A DNA stretch of 64,000 nucleotides from Hymenobacter lapidiphilus (GTDB lineage: Bacteria; Bacteroidota; Bacteroidia; Cytophagales; Hymenobacteraceae). The position numbers were made by a program, and so were the translations under genes. The notes beneath the pieces were generated by a model. The model was given only the letters and a program-made list of their open reading frames with translations, did no database searches and was not told where the DNA came from. The stretch is taken from positions 62,001-126,000 of the forward strand of contig NZ_JABKAU010000007.1 in NCBI RefSeq assembly GCF_013377885.1. The letters run 5' to 3'. Positions 46,811 through 54,090 of this stretch are shown here, piece after piece. Position 1 is the first letter of the stretch. The number at the start of each line of letters is the position of its first letter.

Positions 46811-49159
46811 TTAATCCAGGGCCCGGTCGCGGAAGAGCAGGAAGCCAATGTGCGCGAATACGCCAAACTTCTGGCGCGGGTCGTCATAGTGAATGGCCTG
46901 GAGCGAGAGCGGCCCAACCGGCGACTGGTAAACAAAGCCGCTCATGAGTGTGAGATAGGGCCGCGAAACCGTATTGCCGCGCTCAGGCAGCAGTGGGTTG
47001 GTTTCCTGCCGCTCCCAGGGCCGCACGAGCGTGTGCACGTACACCTCGGAGCGCCATTCGAGCTTGGTTAGCACTTCCTTGATGTAGCGCAGCCCCAAAG
47101 CCGCGAAGGCCGTGCCCCGGTAACGGTCCATGAACAGGGTGCGCGAGTCGGTGAGCGGCAGGAAGGCGGCCGAGGTCGTGAGTGAGGAGCGGTAGGTGGC
47201 AAACGGGCCCTGGGTGCTGGCCTGCACTTCGACCAGATAGCCCCAGGCGTGCACCTTGCGGCCCAGGGTGTCTACCTTATTGAATTTGAAATACTGCTCG
47301 TTGAACAGGCTCGCCTTTAGCCACTGATGGTTTTTCCGGCGGCCAGCCAAGAGTTGACCATCCGGGTTCTCGGCCGTGCTGCCCGGCGCATAGAGTTCTT
47401 GGCCACCTACTCCGCGCACCCCAATCTTAACCCGCCGGCCGGATACCGCATACTGGCGCCGGTCGAGGGAGTTGCGTTCGAAGCTGAGGCCAACCGTGAA
47501 GCCCTGCAGCCGGTTCTGGTCGAGAGTGGCGTCGCTGTTGATGTTGTCGGTGTTGGCAAACTGGTCGCGGTTGGTAAACACGCCCCCGCTCAGCACATAA
47601 CGGCTGCGGTAGTTGGGGCTGAAACCCACCTGCAGCAACGTTTTCACGTCGCGCTGCTGAATCTGCGAGTTCTGGGCCGACGACTTCAGCAGCGGGCTGG
47701 TATCCTGGTAACTGAAGTTGTTGAACACGAATACCGGCTCGATGTAGAGCGGAATGTTGCCCGGGATGCTGACCCGGAACGAGGCCCGGGCTCCGTTGTA
47801 GAAGCGCCCGATAGTGGCATCGGCCTTGATGGTGTAGAGGTAGCGGTTGAGGTAGCGGTAGCCGACACCCAGGTGCAGGTTGCTCATCGAGCGGGTCGAG
47901 AGCACGCCCCCCAGGTCGGCCGTCAGGTTGGAGTTCTGGCGGGCATCTACCCCCAGCACGTAGCCGCCTTGCTTCTTGTCGTAGCGAATGCGCGGGTACA
48001 CGTTGTTGAAAAAATCGTTGCTAACCAGCCGGTAGTAGCCTTCCTCCACGTCGCCGGGCGTATAGTAGTCGGAGCCCGAACGCTGGAAAAAGCGTCGCAC
48101 AAACTCCTGCTGCTCCTGGGGCAAGCCCTGCACGGTTATCTGCTTGAACTGCGTATCGGGGGCGCGCTGCTGGAAAGCCAGCCGGCGGGCCTGTAGCGCC
48201 AGCGTATCCTGGCGGCGCGCAATACGGCTCTTCAGCAGCTCCATTTGGCTGTCGGCGGCCTGGGCGCCCAGCTCCACCAGCCGCTTGGCCTGGTCGAAGT
48301 CGGCCGCCGTAATATCGTTCAGGTCAGGCTGGATGTAGATGCCGTTGGGGCCCACCGACATGGTATCGGCCACGTTGGAACCCAGAAACAACAGTGTGGA
48401 GGTCAGCAGTTCATCATCGCGCTCCTTGGGGTACTTCTTGAACGCCACGTCGCCTACATTCACCCCGATCATAATATCGGGCGCAAACTCCTTGCGCATT
48501 ACTCCGGTCGGGAAGTTGTCCACCACGGCCCCGTCAAAAAGGTAGCGGCCATCTGCCTGGCGGATGGGCCGGAAGGCCAGCGGGAAGGCCATGGAATTGC
48601 GCACGGCATCGGAAAGTGAGCCACTGCGCTGGACTACCTTCTCGCGGGTAAACACCTCCGTCGCCACGGCCCGGTAGGGTACCAGCAGGTTATCGAAGTT
48701 GTAATCGGCAATGGCACCGGCCGGGGCCAGCATAGTGGCCAGCACGTAGTTAAGCGTCACGTCATCTACCAGCCGCGGCGTTACCCGGATGTTGAAGCTC
48801 GTATCGATGGCCAGGCGCAGGTGCAGCGGGGCCGGCGTGGGGTCGGCATCGTAGTAGTTGTACACCTTGCCCTCCAGCGGCGCCCCCGATACCCAGGTCT
48901 GGAACTCGGGCCGCAGCACAATAGTCTCAATCTCATCGGGCGAGTAGCCGGCCGCGTACATCGCGCCCACAATGGCGCCCATGCTGGTGCCCACTATGTA
49001 ATCGATGGGAATCTGGTTTTTCTCCAGTTGCCGCAGCACGCCCACGTGTGCCAGGCCCTTAGCCCCGCCCCCGCTTAGTACCAGGCCCACTTTCTGGGCC
49101 TGCACGGCACCCGGGAGCAACAGCACCAGCAAGGCCAGCGCGCAATAAAATTTTCGCAT
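46811..49159 (-). CDS. patatin-like phospholipase fused to an Omp85-type barrel
   Basis: 782 residues from the ATG at 49159, with a signal peptide ending AVQAQ. Residues ~25-230 form a patatin domain: SGGGAKGLAHVGVL (oxyanion), GTSMGA (nucleophile Ser) and the Asp in DGAVVDNFP. A POTRA-like segment follows (about 330-420) and then a beta-barrel with many aromatic strands to the end. This is the arrangement of PlpD-type autotransporters, so the lipase domain is likely secreted through its own barrel (type Vd-like). Common in Bacteroidota. Confidence 0.88.
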   Translation of the reverse strand: MRKFYCALALLVLLLPGAVQAQKVGLVLSGGGAKGLAHVGVLRQLEKNQIPIDYIVGTSMGAIVGAMYAAGYSPDEIETIVLRPEFQTWVSGAPLEGKVYNYYDADPTPAPLHLRLAIDTSFNIRVTPRLVDDVTLNYVLATMLAPAGAIADYNFDNLLVPYRAVATEVFTREKVVQRSGSLSDAVRNSMAFPLAFRPIRQADGRYLFDGAVVDNFPTGVMRKEFAPDIMIGVNVGDVAFKKYPKERDDELLTSTLLFLGSNVADTMSVGPNGIYIQPDLNDITAADFDQAKRLVELGAQAADSQMELLKSRIARRQDTLALQARRLAFQQRAPDTQFKQITVQGLPQEQQEFVRRFFQRSGSDYYTPGDVEEGYYRLVSNDFFNNVYPRIRYDKKQGGYVLGVDARQNSNLTADLGGVLSTRSMSNLHLGVGYRYLNRYLYTIKADATIGRFYNGARASFRVSIPGNIPLYIEPVFVFNNFSYQDTSPLLKSSAQNSQIQQRDVKTLLQVGFSPNYRSRYVLSGGVFTNRDQFANTDNINSDATLDQNRLQGFTVGLSFERNSLDRRQYAVSGRRVKIGVRGVGGQELYAPGSTAENPDGQLLAGRRKNHQWLKASLFNEQYFKFNKVDTLGRKVHAWGYLVEVQASTQGPFATYRSSLTTSAAFLPLTDSRTLFMDRYRGTAFAALGLRYIKEVLTKLEWRSEVYVHTLVRPWERQETNPLLPERGNTVSRPYLTLMSGFVYQSPVGPLSLQAIHYDDPRQKFGVFAHIGFLLFRDRALD

Positions 49160-49352
49160 ATTTTTTTGGTAGAAATGCTCAGGCAAGTCCGCTTCCTACG
49201 CAGCACCGGGTCCGGAGTTATCCGACCGGTGCAATATTGGCTATCAGCGGCTTCCGCCCCTCATTGGGCGCGCAAAGAACGGGGATTTAAGGCAGTAAGC
49301 CAGCATGCTGCCTAACCTATCGTTCCGGGGTATTGCGCGCAGCAGTACGGCT

Positions 49353-50321
49353 TCAATCTTCGTGGCCGGCGGCCGGGCGCACGGGCGTGTTTTCGAGCTG
49401 CTTGGCTTCAAGAGCTAGGCGCTGCTGCTCCTTTTCGGAGGGAGTGCGGGGCAGCTTATCGAGGTCGGGCTGGCCGGCATCTACCCAGGCCGTGTACCAG
49501 AAGGCCCCTACCAAGCGCAGGGCCAGCTTCATCTGGCGCTCTACCTGCCCGCTCAGGCGCTGGTGGTAGGCGCGGGCAAAATCGCGCGAGTAGGTACGTA
49601 CCGTCACGTTGGCGCGCTGCTCGAAACCGTACTTGCGGTCTTCCGAAAACTCGCGGCTCAGCTCCCGCTCGAAGCGCAGCACCGAGTCGAGGGCGGCGCT
49701 GGAACGGACCACAGTAGTCCAGATAACGTCGGTGGGCCGCTCCAGGTAAGGCGCGGGGCCAGTGAAAAAGTCGTAGCCGCCGCTCAGTAGCTCGGGCAGG
49801 CGGCTCTCCCAGAACCCGTGGATGCCGCGCTGGCCCGTAAGTTGGCCATTGTAGTTGCGGGTGGTGTGCAGCGGCACGCAGGCATCGGCAATGTAATGGC
49901 CCAAATCGGCCGACAGGTGCAGAATCCGGTCGGTGTCGCGGGCCTGAAATGCGGCCGTCAGCTGGCCTTTCATGCGGGCCACCTGCCAGGGCACAATGCC
50001 GTTGCGCAGCAGCGTATCCTCGCTCAGCAGGGCCACCGCATCGGGGTACGAGCGGGGCAGCTTGTAGGCCGCCGAGTCGCCGTAGGCATCGAGGTCGAGG
50101 AAGTGGCGGGGTGCTTCGCCGGGTACCAGGGTGCGCCGCGAGTCGGGCCGGGTGGCGTTGGTGGTCAGGTAATCAATGTTGGCCTTGTAGAAGACGACCA
50201 TTTCGGGCGGCAACGTATACACAGCCAGCCGGTTGATGAGCCGGTGCGCGAAGAACCCCCAGGCCCGGGCCGGAGCCGGCAGCAACAGTAGCAGCAGCAA
50301 GAAGGGAGCTAAGCGACGCAT
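49353..50321 (-). CDS. zinc-dependent phospholipase C/S1-P1 nuclease-like protein
   Basis: 322 residues with a signal peptide (to about 20, ARA|WGFF). The zinc-ligand pattern of the superfamily is visible: N-terminal Trp then AH (WGFFAHRLINRLA), Asp/His in HFLDLD, HxxxD in LGHYIADACVPLH and HxxxE in HGFWES. Zinc PLC uses the free N-terminal Trp as ligand, which fits cleavage just before WGFF. Substrate (phospholipid or nucleic acid) is not decided. Exported and probably periplasmic. Confidence 0.85.
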   Translation of the reverse strand: MRRLAPFLLLLLLLPAPARAWGFFAHRLINRLAVYTLPPEMVVFYKANIDYLTTNATRPDSRRTLVPGEAPRHFLDLDAYGDSAAYKLPRSYPDAVALLSEDTLLRNGIVPWQVARMKGQLTAAFQARDTDRILHLSADLGHYIADACVPLHTTRNYNGQLTGQRGIHGFWESRLPELLSGGYDFFTGPAPYLERPTDVIWTTVVRSSAALDSVLRFERELSREFSEDRKYGFEQRANVTVRTYSRDFARAYHQRLSGQVERQMKLALRLVGAFWYTAWVDAGQPDLDKLPRTPSEKEQQRLALEAKQLENTPVRPAAGHED

Positions 50322-50357
50322 GGGGGAAGATATGTTTTCTTCCGGGCAAAAGAAAAC

Positions 50358-50450
50358 CGCCTGTCATCCTGAGCGCAGCGAAGGACCTTACCCCGCGACA
50401 ATATTTGTCTGACGGAATAAGGTCCTTCGCTGCGCTCAGGATGACAGGCG
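50358..50450. repeat. palindromic element, GTCATCCTGAGCGCAGCG type
   Basis: The left arm CGCCTGTCATCCTGAGCGCA-GCGAAGGACCTTA and the right arm TAAGGTCCTTCGCTGCGCTC-AGGATGACAGGCG are perfect over about 33 bases, with a ~27-base spacer. It lies between the zinc-phospholipase-like gene and the DUF6952 gene. Confidence 0.93.
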
Positions 50451-50477
50451 GCCCTGACTCTTAACTTAAAAAAAGCC

Positions 50478-50720
50478 TTAACTAATGCTCACACGCACCT
50501 TTTTGGTGTACTCGCGCAGGGCAGTTTTAAAGTCGGATTGGTGGTCCTGGATATGATTGATGATGAAGATGGCGGCAAACACGTGGGTCAGCTGCTCGCC
50601 TTCATCCTCACCCTCCACCTCGAAAGCGGGCGTCTGCTCTTCGAGCAGGGCCTCTTCGGCGGCAAGCAGGCTTTCCAGGGTCTGAGTTTCCACCAGGTGG
50701 CGGATAACAGGCATTTTCAT
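50478..50720 (-). CDS. DUF6952-type small protein
   Basis: 80 residues with an acidic middle (AEEALLEEQTPAFEVEGEDEGEQ) and helical ends (MKMPVIRHLVETQTLESLL, HVFAAIFIINHIQDHQSDFKTALREY). The MKMPVIRHLVE start and the position directly after a thioredoxin gene match what I know as DUF6952, found in Bacteroidota in exactly this pairing; this is from memory. It is 12 bases downstream of the thioredoxin and must be co-transcribed. Function unknown. Confidence 0.78.
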   Translation of the reverse strand: MKMPVIRHLVETQTLESLLAAEEALLEEQTPAFEVEGEDEGEQLTHVFAAIFIINHIQDHQSDFKTALREYTKKVRVSIS

Positions 50721-50732
50721 AGTGGCAGCAGG

Positions 50733-51050
50733 CTAGTTGAGGCGGGAAATGAGCGAGGCCACGGCCTCTTCCTTGCTGGCGGCCACGGTATCCACCAGTT
50801 CGCCGTTGCGGAAGACGGCAAAGAAAGGCAGGTTGGTAACGTTGGCCAGCTTGCGGGCCTCGGGGCTGCTCTCGGCGTTTACGTCCAGAAACTTCATATC
50901 CTCATTACCCTCGGCCTGGGCCAGGCGCTTGAACTTGGGCGAGAACAGGCGGCAGTTGCCGCACCAATCGGCGTAGTACTTCACCACTACTTTCTCATTT
51001 TCCTGGAGCAGTTGCTGAAAATCGGCGTCGGTGGCTTTAATAACGGACAT
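50733..51050 (-). CDS. thioredoxin-like protein with CGNC active site
   Basis: 105 residues from the ATG at 51050. It has a thioredoxin fold with Trp29-Cys30-Gly-Asn-Cys33 in ADWCGNCRLFSPKF and the cis-Pro in TNLPFFAVF. CGNC instead of CGPC is unusual and would shift the redox potential. No signal peptide, so cytosolic. The upstream TACCTTTG element overlaps a perfect 25-base palindrome, so a repressor probably controls the thioredoxin-DUF6952 operon, possibly in response to iron or peroxide. Confidence 0.9.
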   Translation of the reverse strand: MSVIKATDADFQQLLQENEKVVVKYYADWCGNCRLFSPKFKRLAQAEGNEDMKFLDVNAESSPEARKLANVTNLPFFAVFRNGELVDTVAASKEEAVASLISRLN

Positions 51051-51085
51051 TCTGAAAGTGGTTTGATGACAGGTGACGGTGTTGT

Positions 51086-51121
51086 GCAGATAAGAATGAT
51101 TCTTATCTGCCAGCAAAGGTA
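51086..51121 (-). promoter_or_regulatory. promoter with overlapping 25-base palindromic operator
   Basis: On the minus strand TACCTTTG (51121-51114) is a -7 element. Four to five bases later comes GCAGATAAGAAT, G, ATTCTTATCTGC (51110-51086), a perfect 25-base palindrome at the likely transcript start. The AAGAATGATTCTT core resembles Fur/PerR-family boxes. Confidence 0.72.
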
Positions 51122-51282
51122 ACGGTAAAAAGGCCCCGAAAGGTTCTCGTAGTCCTATTTATATGCTACGGTAAAGGCCTGCGCTGCGAAAGTCGGTTTT
51201 GGACTGCAGGCCGTTGCTGTAGCGCCGGAACTATGGGCTGCTGGCCGCGTTTAGTTGCTGCCGGTTCGGCCCTACCATTTCT

Positions 51283-51882
51283 ATGCCTCAGAACATCCTC
51301 TTTTTTGGCGACTCGCTTACGGCCGGCTACCAGCTGCCGGCCAGCGCCGCCTTTCCTTCGCGCATTCAGGAGAAAATTGATGCCCGGCACCTGCCCTATA
51401 AGGCCCATAACTACGGCGTGAGCGGCGAAACCAGCGCCGGCGGCCGCCAGCGCCTGCCCACAGTACTATCCCGCTTTCCCGAGCTCGATGTGTTCGTGCT
51501 GGAACTGGGAGCCAATGATGGGCTGCGCGGTATTCCGGTGCGTGAAACCACCCAGAACCTGCAGTCTATGCTGGATGCGGTGCAGCACGCCCACCCCCAG
51601 GCTCGCCGGGTACTGGTAGGGCTGGAGTTTCCGTTTGATCTGGGCCCGTTGGCCACGCTGGCCGGCGGCCGGTTCGGCCACTACGCCCAGGAGTTCAACG
51701 CCCTGTTCCGCCAGCTGGCCGATAAGAACGAAGTCGATTTCGTGCCCTTCCTGCTGCACGGCGTTATCGGCCAGCGCCACCTCAACCTGCCCGACGGCGT
51801 GCACCCCAACGCCGAGGGCCAAAAGCTGCTGGCCGACAACGTGTGGCAGGTGCTCCAAGGGATACTGGAGCCGCCGCAATAA
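51283..51882 (+). CDS. SGNH/GDSL-family arylesterase (TesA-like)
   Basis: 199 residues. All four SGNH blocks are visible: FGDSLTAGY (Ser), GVSGETSAGG (Gly), ELGANDGLRG (Asn) and DGVHPNAEGQ (Asp-His). It matches the TesA/arylesterase subgroup, which hydrolyses short acyl esters and thioesters. There is no signal peptide, unlike E. coli TesA, so it is probably cytosolic. Monocistronic. Confidence 0.9.
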   Translation: MPQNILFFGDSLTAGYQLPASAAFPSRIQEKIDARHLPYKAHNYGVSGETSAGGRQRLPTVLSRFPELDVFVLELGANDGLRGIPVRETTQNLQSMLDAVQHAHPQARRVLVGLEFPFDLGPLATLAGGRFGHYAQEFNALFRQLADKNEVDFVPFLLHGVIGQRHLNLPDGVHPNAEGQKLLADNVWQVLQGILEPPQ

Positions 51883-51944
51883 AGGGGCTTCGGAACCATA
51901 TTCCTGCTAGTTTTGCTCCCTACTTATCTTCTTGTCTCTCTTCT

Positions 51945-52625
51945 ATGAACCGCCCGTTTTACCACCTCGGCGACTGGCGCCGCAACCTGTTTCTGCTCAC
52001 GGCCGCAGCCAGCCTGGGCGTGCTGCCCGCCTGCTCCTCCAACGACAGCCGCCCGGAAGAAGCAGAATCCTCCTGGGACAATGCTGCCACGGACTCCTAC
52101 AGCCAGGGCGTTATCACCGAAATGACAGAAACGGAGCCGGGCCAGTGGAAGATTACCGCCGAGCGGCCGGCCGGCAAGGAAGAAGTGGCGGCCATTCTGC
52201 GGCATGCTGATGGCCGGGTGGATACGCTGCAGGGCCAGGCCCTGCAGCAGCAGATGCAGAATTACACCCGCCAAAACCCCGAAAACCGGGTGGCGGGCCG
52301 GGGCATGATGGATGTGCTGATGTGGAGCGGCATTGGCTATATGGCCGGCCGCTGGATGACGCCCAACACCGGCGCCTACGCCTCATCGGGCATCATGCAG
52401 CGCAACAATGGCTGGCGGCAAACTATCGCCCAGGAGCGCACCAACGAAGGGCGGGGCTTTTTCGGGCGGGGTTTTACGGGTAACCGCAACGGCGGCAATT
52501 CGGGTATCAGCCCCAGCTCCAGCGTGCAGCGCAGCACCCCACGCGGCACGTTCCGCAACTCAGCCCCCAGCGGCAGCCGGAGCGGCTTCGGCAGCCGGAG
52601 CAGCTCGCGGGGTTTCGGCGGCTAA
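51945..52625 (+). CDS. lipoprotein with Gly/Ser/Arg-rich tail
   Basis: 226 residues from the ATG at 51945. A lipobox (LPACSS, Cys at about 30) is followed by a folded region (SQGVITEMTETEPGQWKITAERPAGKEEVAAILRHADG) and a short hydrophobic segment (MMDVLMWSGIGYMAG). The last ~70 residues are a Gly/Ser/Arg/Asn-rich low-complexity tail (GSRSGFGSRSSSRGFGG). No family is recognised. The tail resembles RG-rich regions that bind polyanions; this is only a resemblance. Confidence 0.65.
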   Translation: MNRPFYHLGDWRRNLFLLTAAASLGVLPACSSNDSRPEEAESSWDNAATDSYSQGVITEMTETEPGQWKITAERPAGKEEVAAILRHADGRVDTLQGQALQQQMQNYTRQNPENRVAGRGMMDVLMWSGIGYMAGRWMTPNTGAYASSGIMQRNNGWRQTIAQERTNEGRGFFGRGFTGNRNGGNSGISPSSSVQRSTPRGTFRNSAPSGSRSGFGSRSSSRGFGG

Positions 52626-52659
52626 GCGGCTGCGCATCCATCAGGTTACACAGCACGAC

Positions 52660-52746
52660 GTAGGGGCGGGACTTGTCCCCGCCCGCCGTTGCACGATACG
52701 CAGTACAACGGTTCTGGCGGCGGGCGGGGACAAGCCCCGCCCCTAC
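52660..52746. repeat. GC-rich palindromic element, family B copy 4
   Basis: GTAGGGGCGGGACTTGTCCC at the left and GGGACAAGCCCCGCCCCTAC at the right, with inner CGCCGTTGCACGAT... It is 47 bases from the next ATG at 52794. Confidence 0.92.
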
Positions 52747-52793
52747 ATCGTGCTGCGCAACCAGTACACCCTCTTATATTTAACTCGCTCTGT

Positions 52794-53969
52794 ATGATTC
52801 GTTTGCTGCCGCTGTCGGGCAATGTGGAGCCGGCCATGCGTGAGTTGGGCTGGGATTGGGCCGTGGAAGAAGCCTGCGCCGCTTACCTGGCGCCGGAGGC
52901 CCTGGCCGTATCGGAGGCTGAGGCCGAAACGCTGCTGCAAGCTGCCGACACGCTCTACGGGATGCTGGTGGAGTCCATCCCCGACCCTATTCCCGACGAC
53001 TTTCTGCGCCAGCTGGGCATCCCGCTCAACCTTTGGGAGGCCGTGCGCCACTCCTGGAACGACGACCGGCACTGGCACCTTTACGGCCGCTTCGATTTAG
53101 CCGATACCCCCGAAGGTCCCAAGCTGGTGGAGTTCAATGCCGACACCGCTACCAGCATCCCCGAAACGGCCGTGGTGCAGTGGGCCAGCCTGATGGCCGC
53201 CGGCCGCCCCGCCCACGAGCGGCAGGCCAACGGTCTGTTTGAGGGCCTGGAGGCCCAGCTGCGCCACTGGCGCGAGCTGAACCCCGACCTAGACCCGCAC
53301 CTGCTGCTGGTACACCTGCCCGATAGCGCCGAGGACGAAACCAATTGCGCCGTACTGGCCGAAGCGGCCCGCGCGGCCGGCTTCAGCACGGCCCATAGCT
53401 GCGGCGTAGATGCCATGCGCGTATCCGTGCAGGGCGAGGAGCGCGGCGTTTGGGCCGAAGTGGGCCCCGACCAGTGGCAGCGCTTCGATTTCCTGTTCAA
53501 GCTGGTGCCCTGGGAGCTGCTGGCCGACGAGGAGCCCGACCTCACTGCCGACCTCACCCAGCTGCTGCTCACCCGCGACGTAATTATCGCCAACCCCGCC
53601 TACACGCTACTGTTCCAGAGCAAGGCCCTGCTGGCTCACCTCTGGGACACGTTTCCGCACCATCCGCTGCTGGTAGAAGCCAGCCTGCGCAATATGCAGG
53701 GCCATCACGTCCGCAAGCCTCTGTTTGGGCGCGAAGGCCAGAACCTGACCGAAATGGACGGCATCCGCACCCGCCAGGAGGAGCCTGGCGAGTTCGGCAA
53801 CCAGCCCCAGGTACGCCAGCGCTGGCTCGACTTCCCGACCGATGCCCAGGGCCGCCGCTACCAGGCGGGCGTATTCTGGGCCGGCGAGGCCTGCGCCCTC
53901 AGCTACCGCCGCGACCCCGGCATCATCACCAACCTCTCCGAATTCGTACCGCACATTCTCACGGCCTAA
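52794..53969 (+). CDS. glutathionylspermidine synthase-like ATP-grasp enzyme
   Basis: 391 residues from the ATG at 52794; the frame is open to 52689, but that part is encoded by the repeat. It matches the synthetase domain of GspS: WDDRHW-like segment NDDRHWHLYGRFDLADTPEG, KLVEFNADTATSIPET, FLFKLVPWELL, VIIANPAYTLLFQSKALLAHLW, KPLFGREGQNL and FWAGEACALSYRRDPGIITNLS. Stand-alone homologues occur widely and their substrate is generally not glutathione plus spermidine; they are often next to YjfK/DUF350-type proteins, absent here. Confidence 0.85.
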   Translation: MIRLLPLSGNVEPAMRELGWDWAVEEACAAYLAPEALAVSEAEAETLLQAADTLYGMLVESIPDPIPDDFLRQLGIPLNLWEAVRHSWNDDRHWHLYGRFDLADTPEGPKLVEFNADTATSIPETAVVQWASLMAAGRPAHERQANGLFEGLEAQLRHWRELNPDLDPHLLLVHLPDSAEDETNCAVLAEAARAAGFSTAHSCGVDAMRVSVQGEERGVWAEVGPDQWQRFDFLFKLVPWELLADEEPDLTADLTQLLLTRDVIIANPAYTLLFQSKALLAHLWDTFPHHPLLVEASLRNMQGHHVRKPLFGREGQNLTEMDGIRTRQEEPGEFGNQPQVRQRWLDFPTDAQGRRYQAGVFWAGEACALSYRRDPGIITNLSEFVPHILTA

Positions 53970-53973
53970 CGCT

Positions 53974-54082
53974 ATAGGGGCGGGGCTTGTTCCCGCCCGC
54001 CGTTGAACGGTCCGGGATTGAATCGTTCAACGACCCAGGACCAAACCGTTTAATGGCGGGCGGGGACAAGCCCTGCCCCTAC
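53974..54082. repeat. GC-rich palindromic element, family B copy 5
   Basis: TAGGGGCGGGGCTTGTTCCC at the left, GGGACAAGCCCTGCCCCTA at the right, and an inner GTTGAACG / CGTTCAACG pair. It fills the gap between the convergent GspS-like and glucan phosphorylase genes. Confidence 0.9.
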
Positions 54083-54090
54083 ATCGTTCT

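Noticed and set aside
52689..52793. N-terminal extension of the glutathionylspermidine-synthase-like protein
   Set aside because: The extra residues are encoded mainly by family B repeat sequence, and the family begins at MIRLLPLSG (52794).
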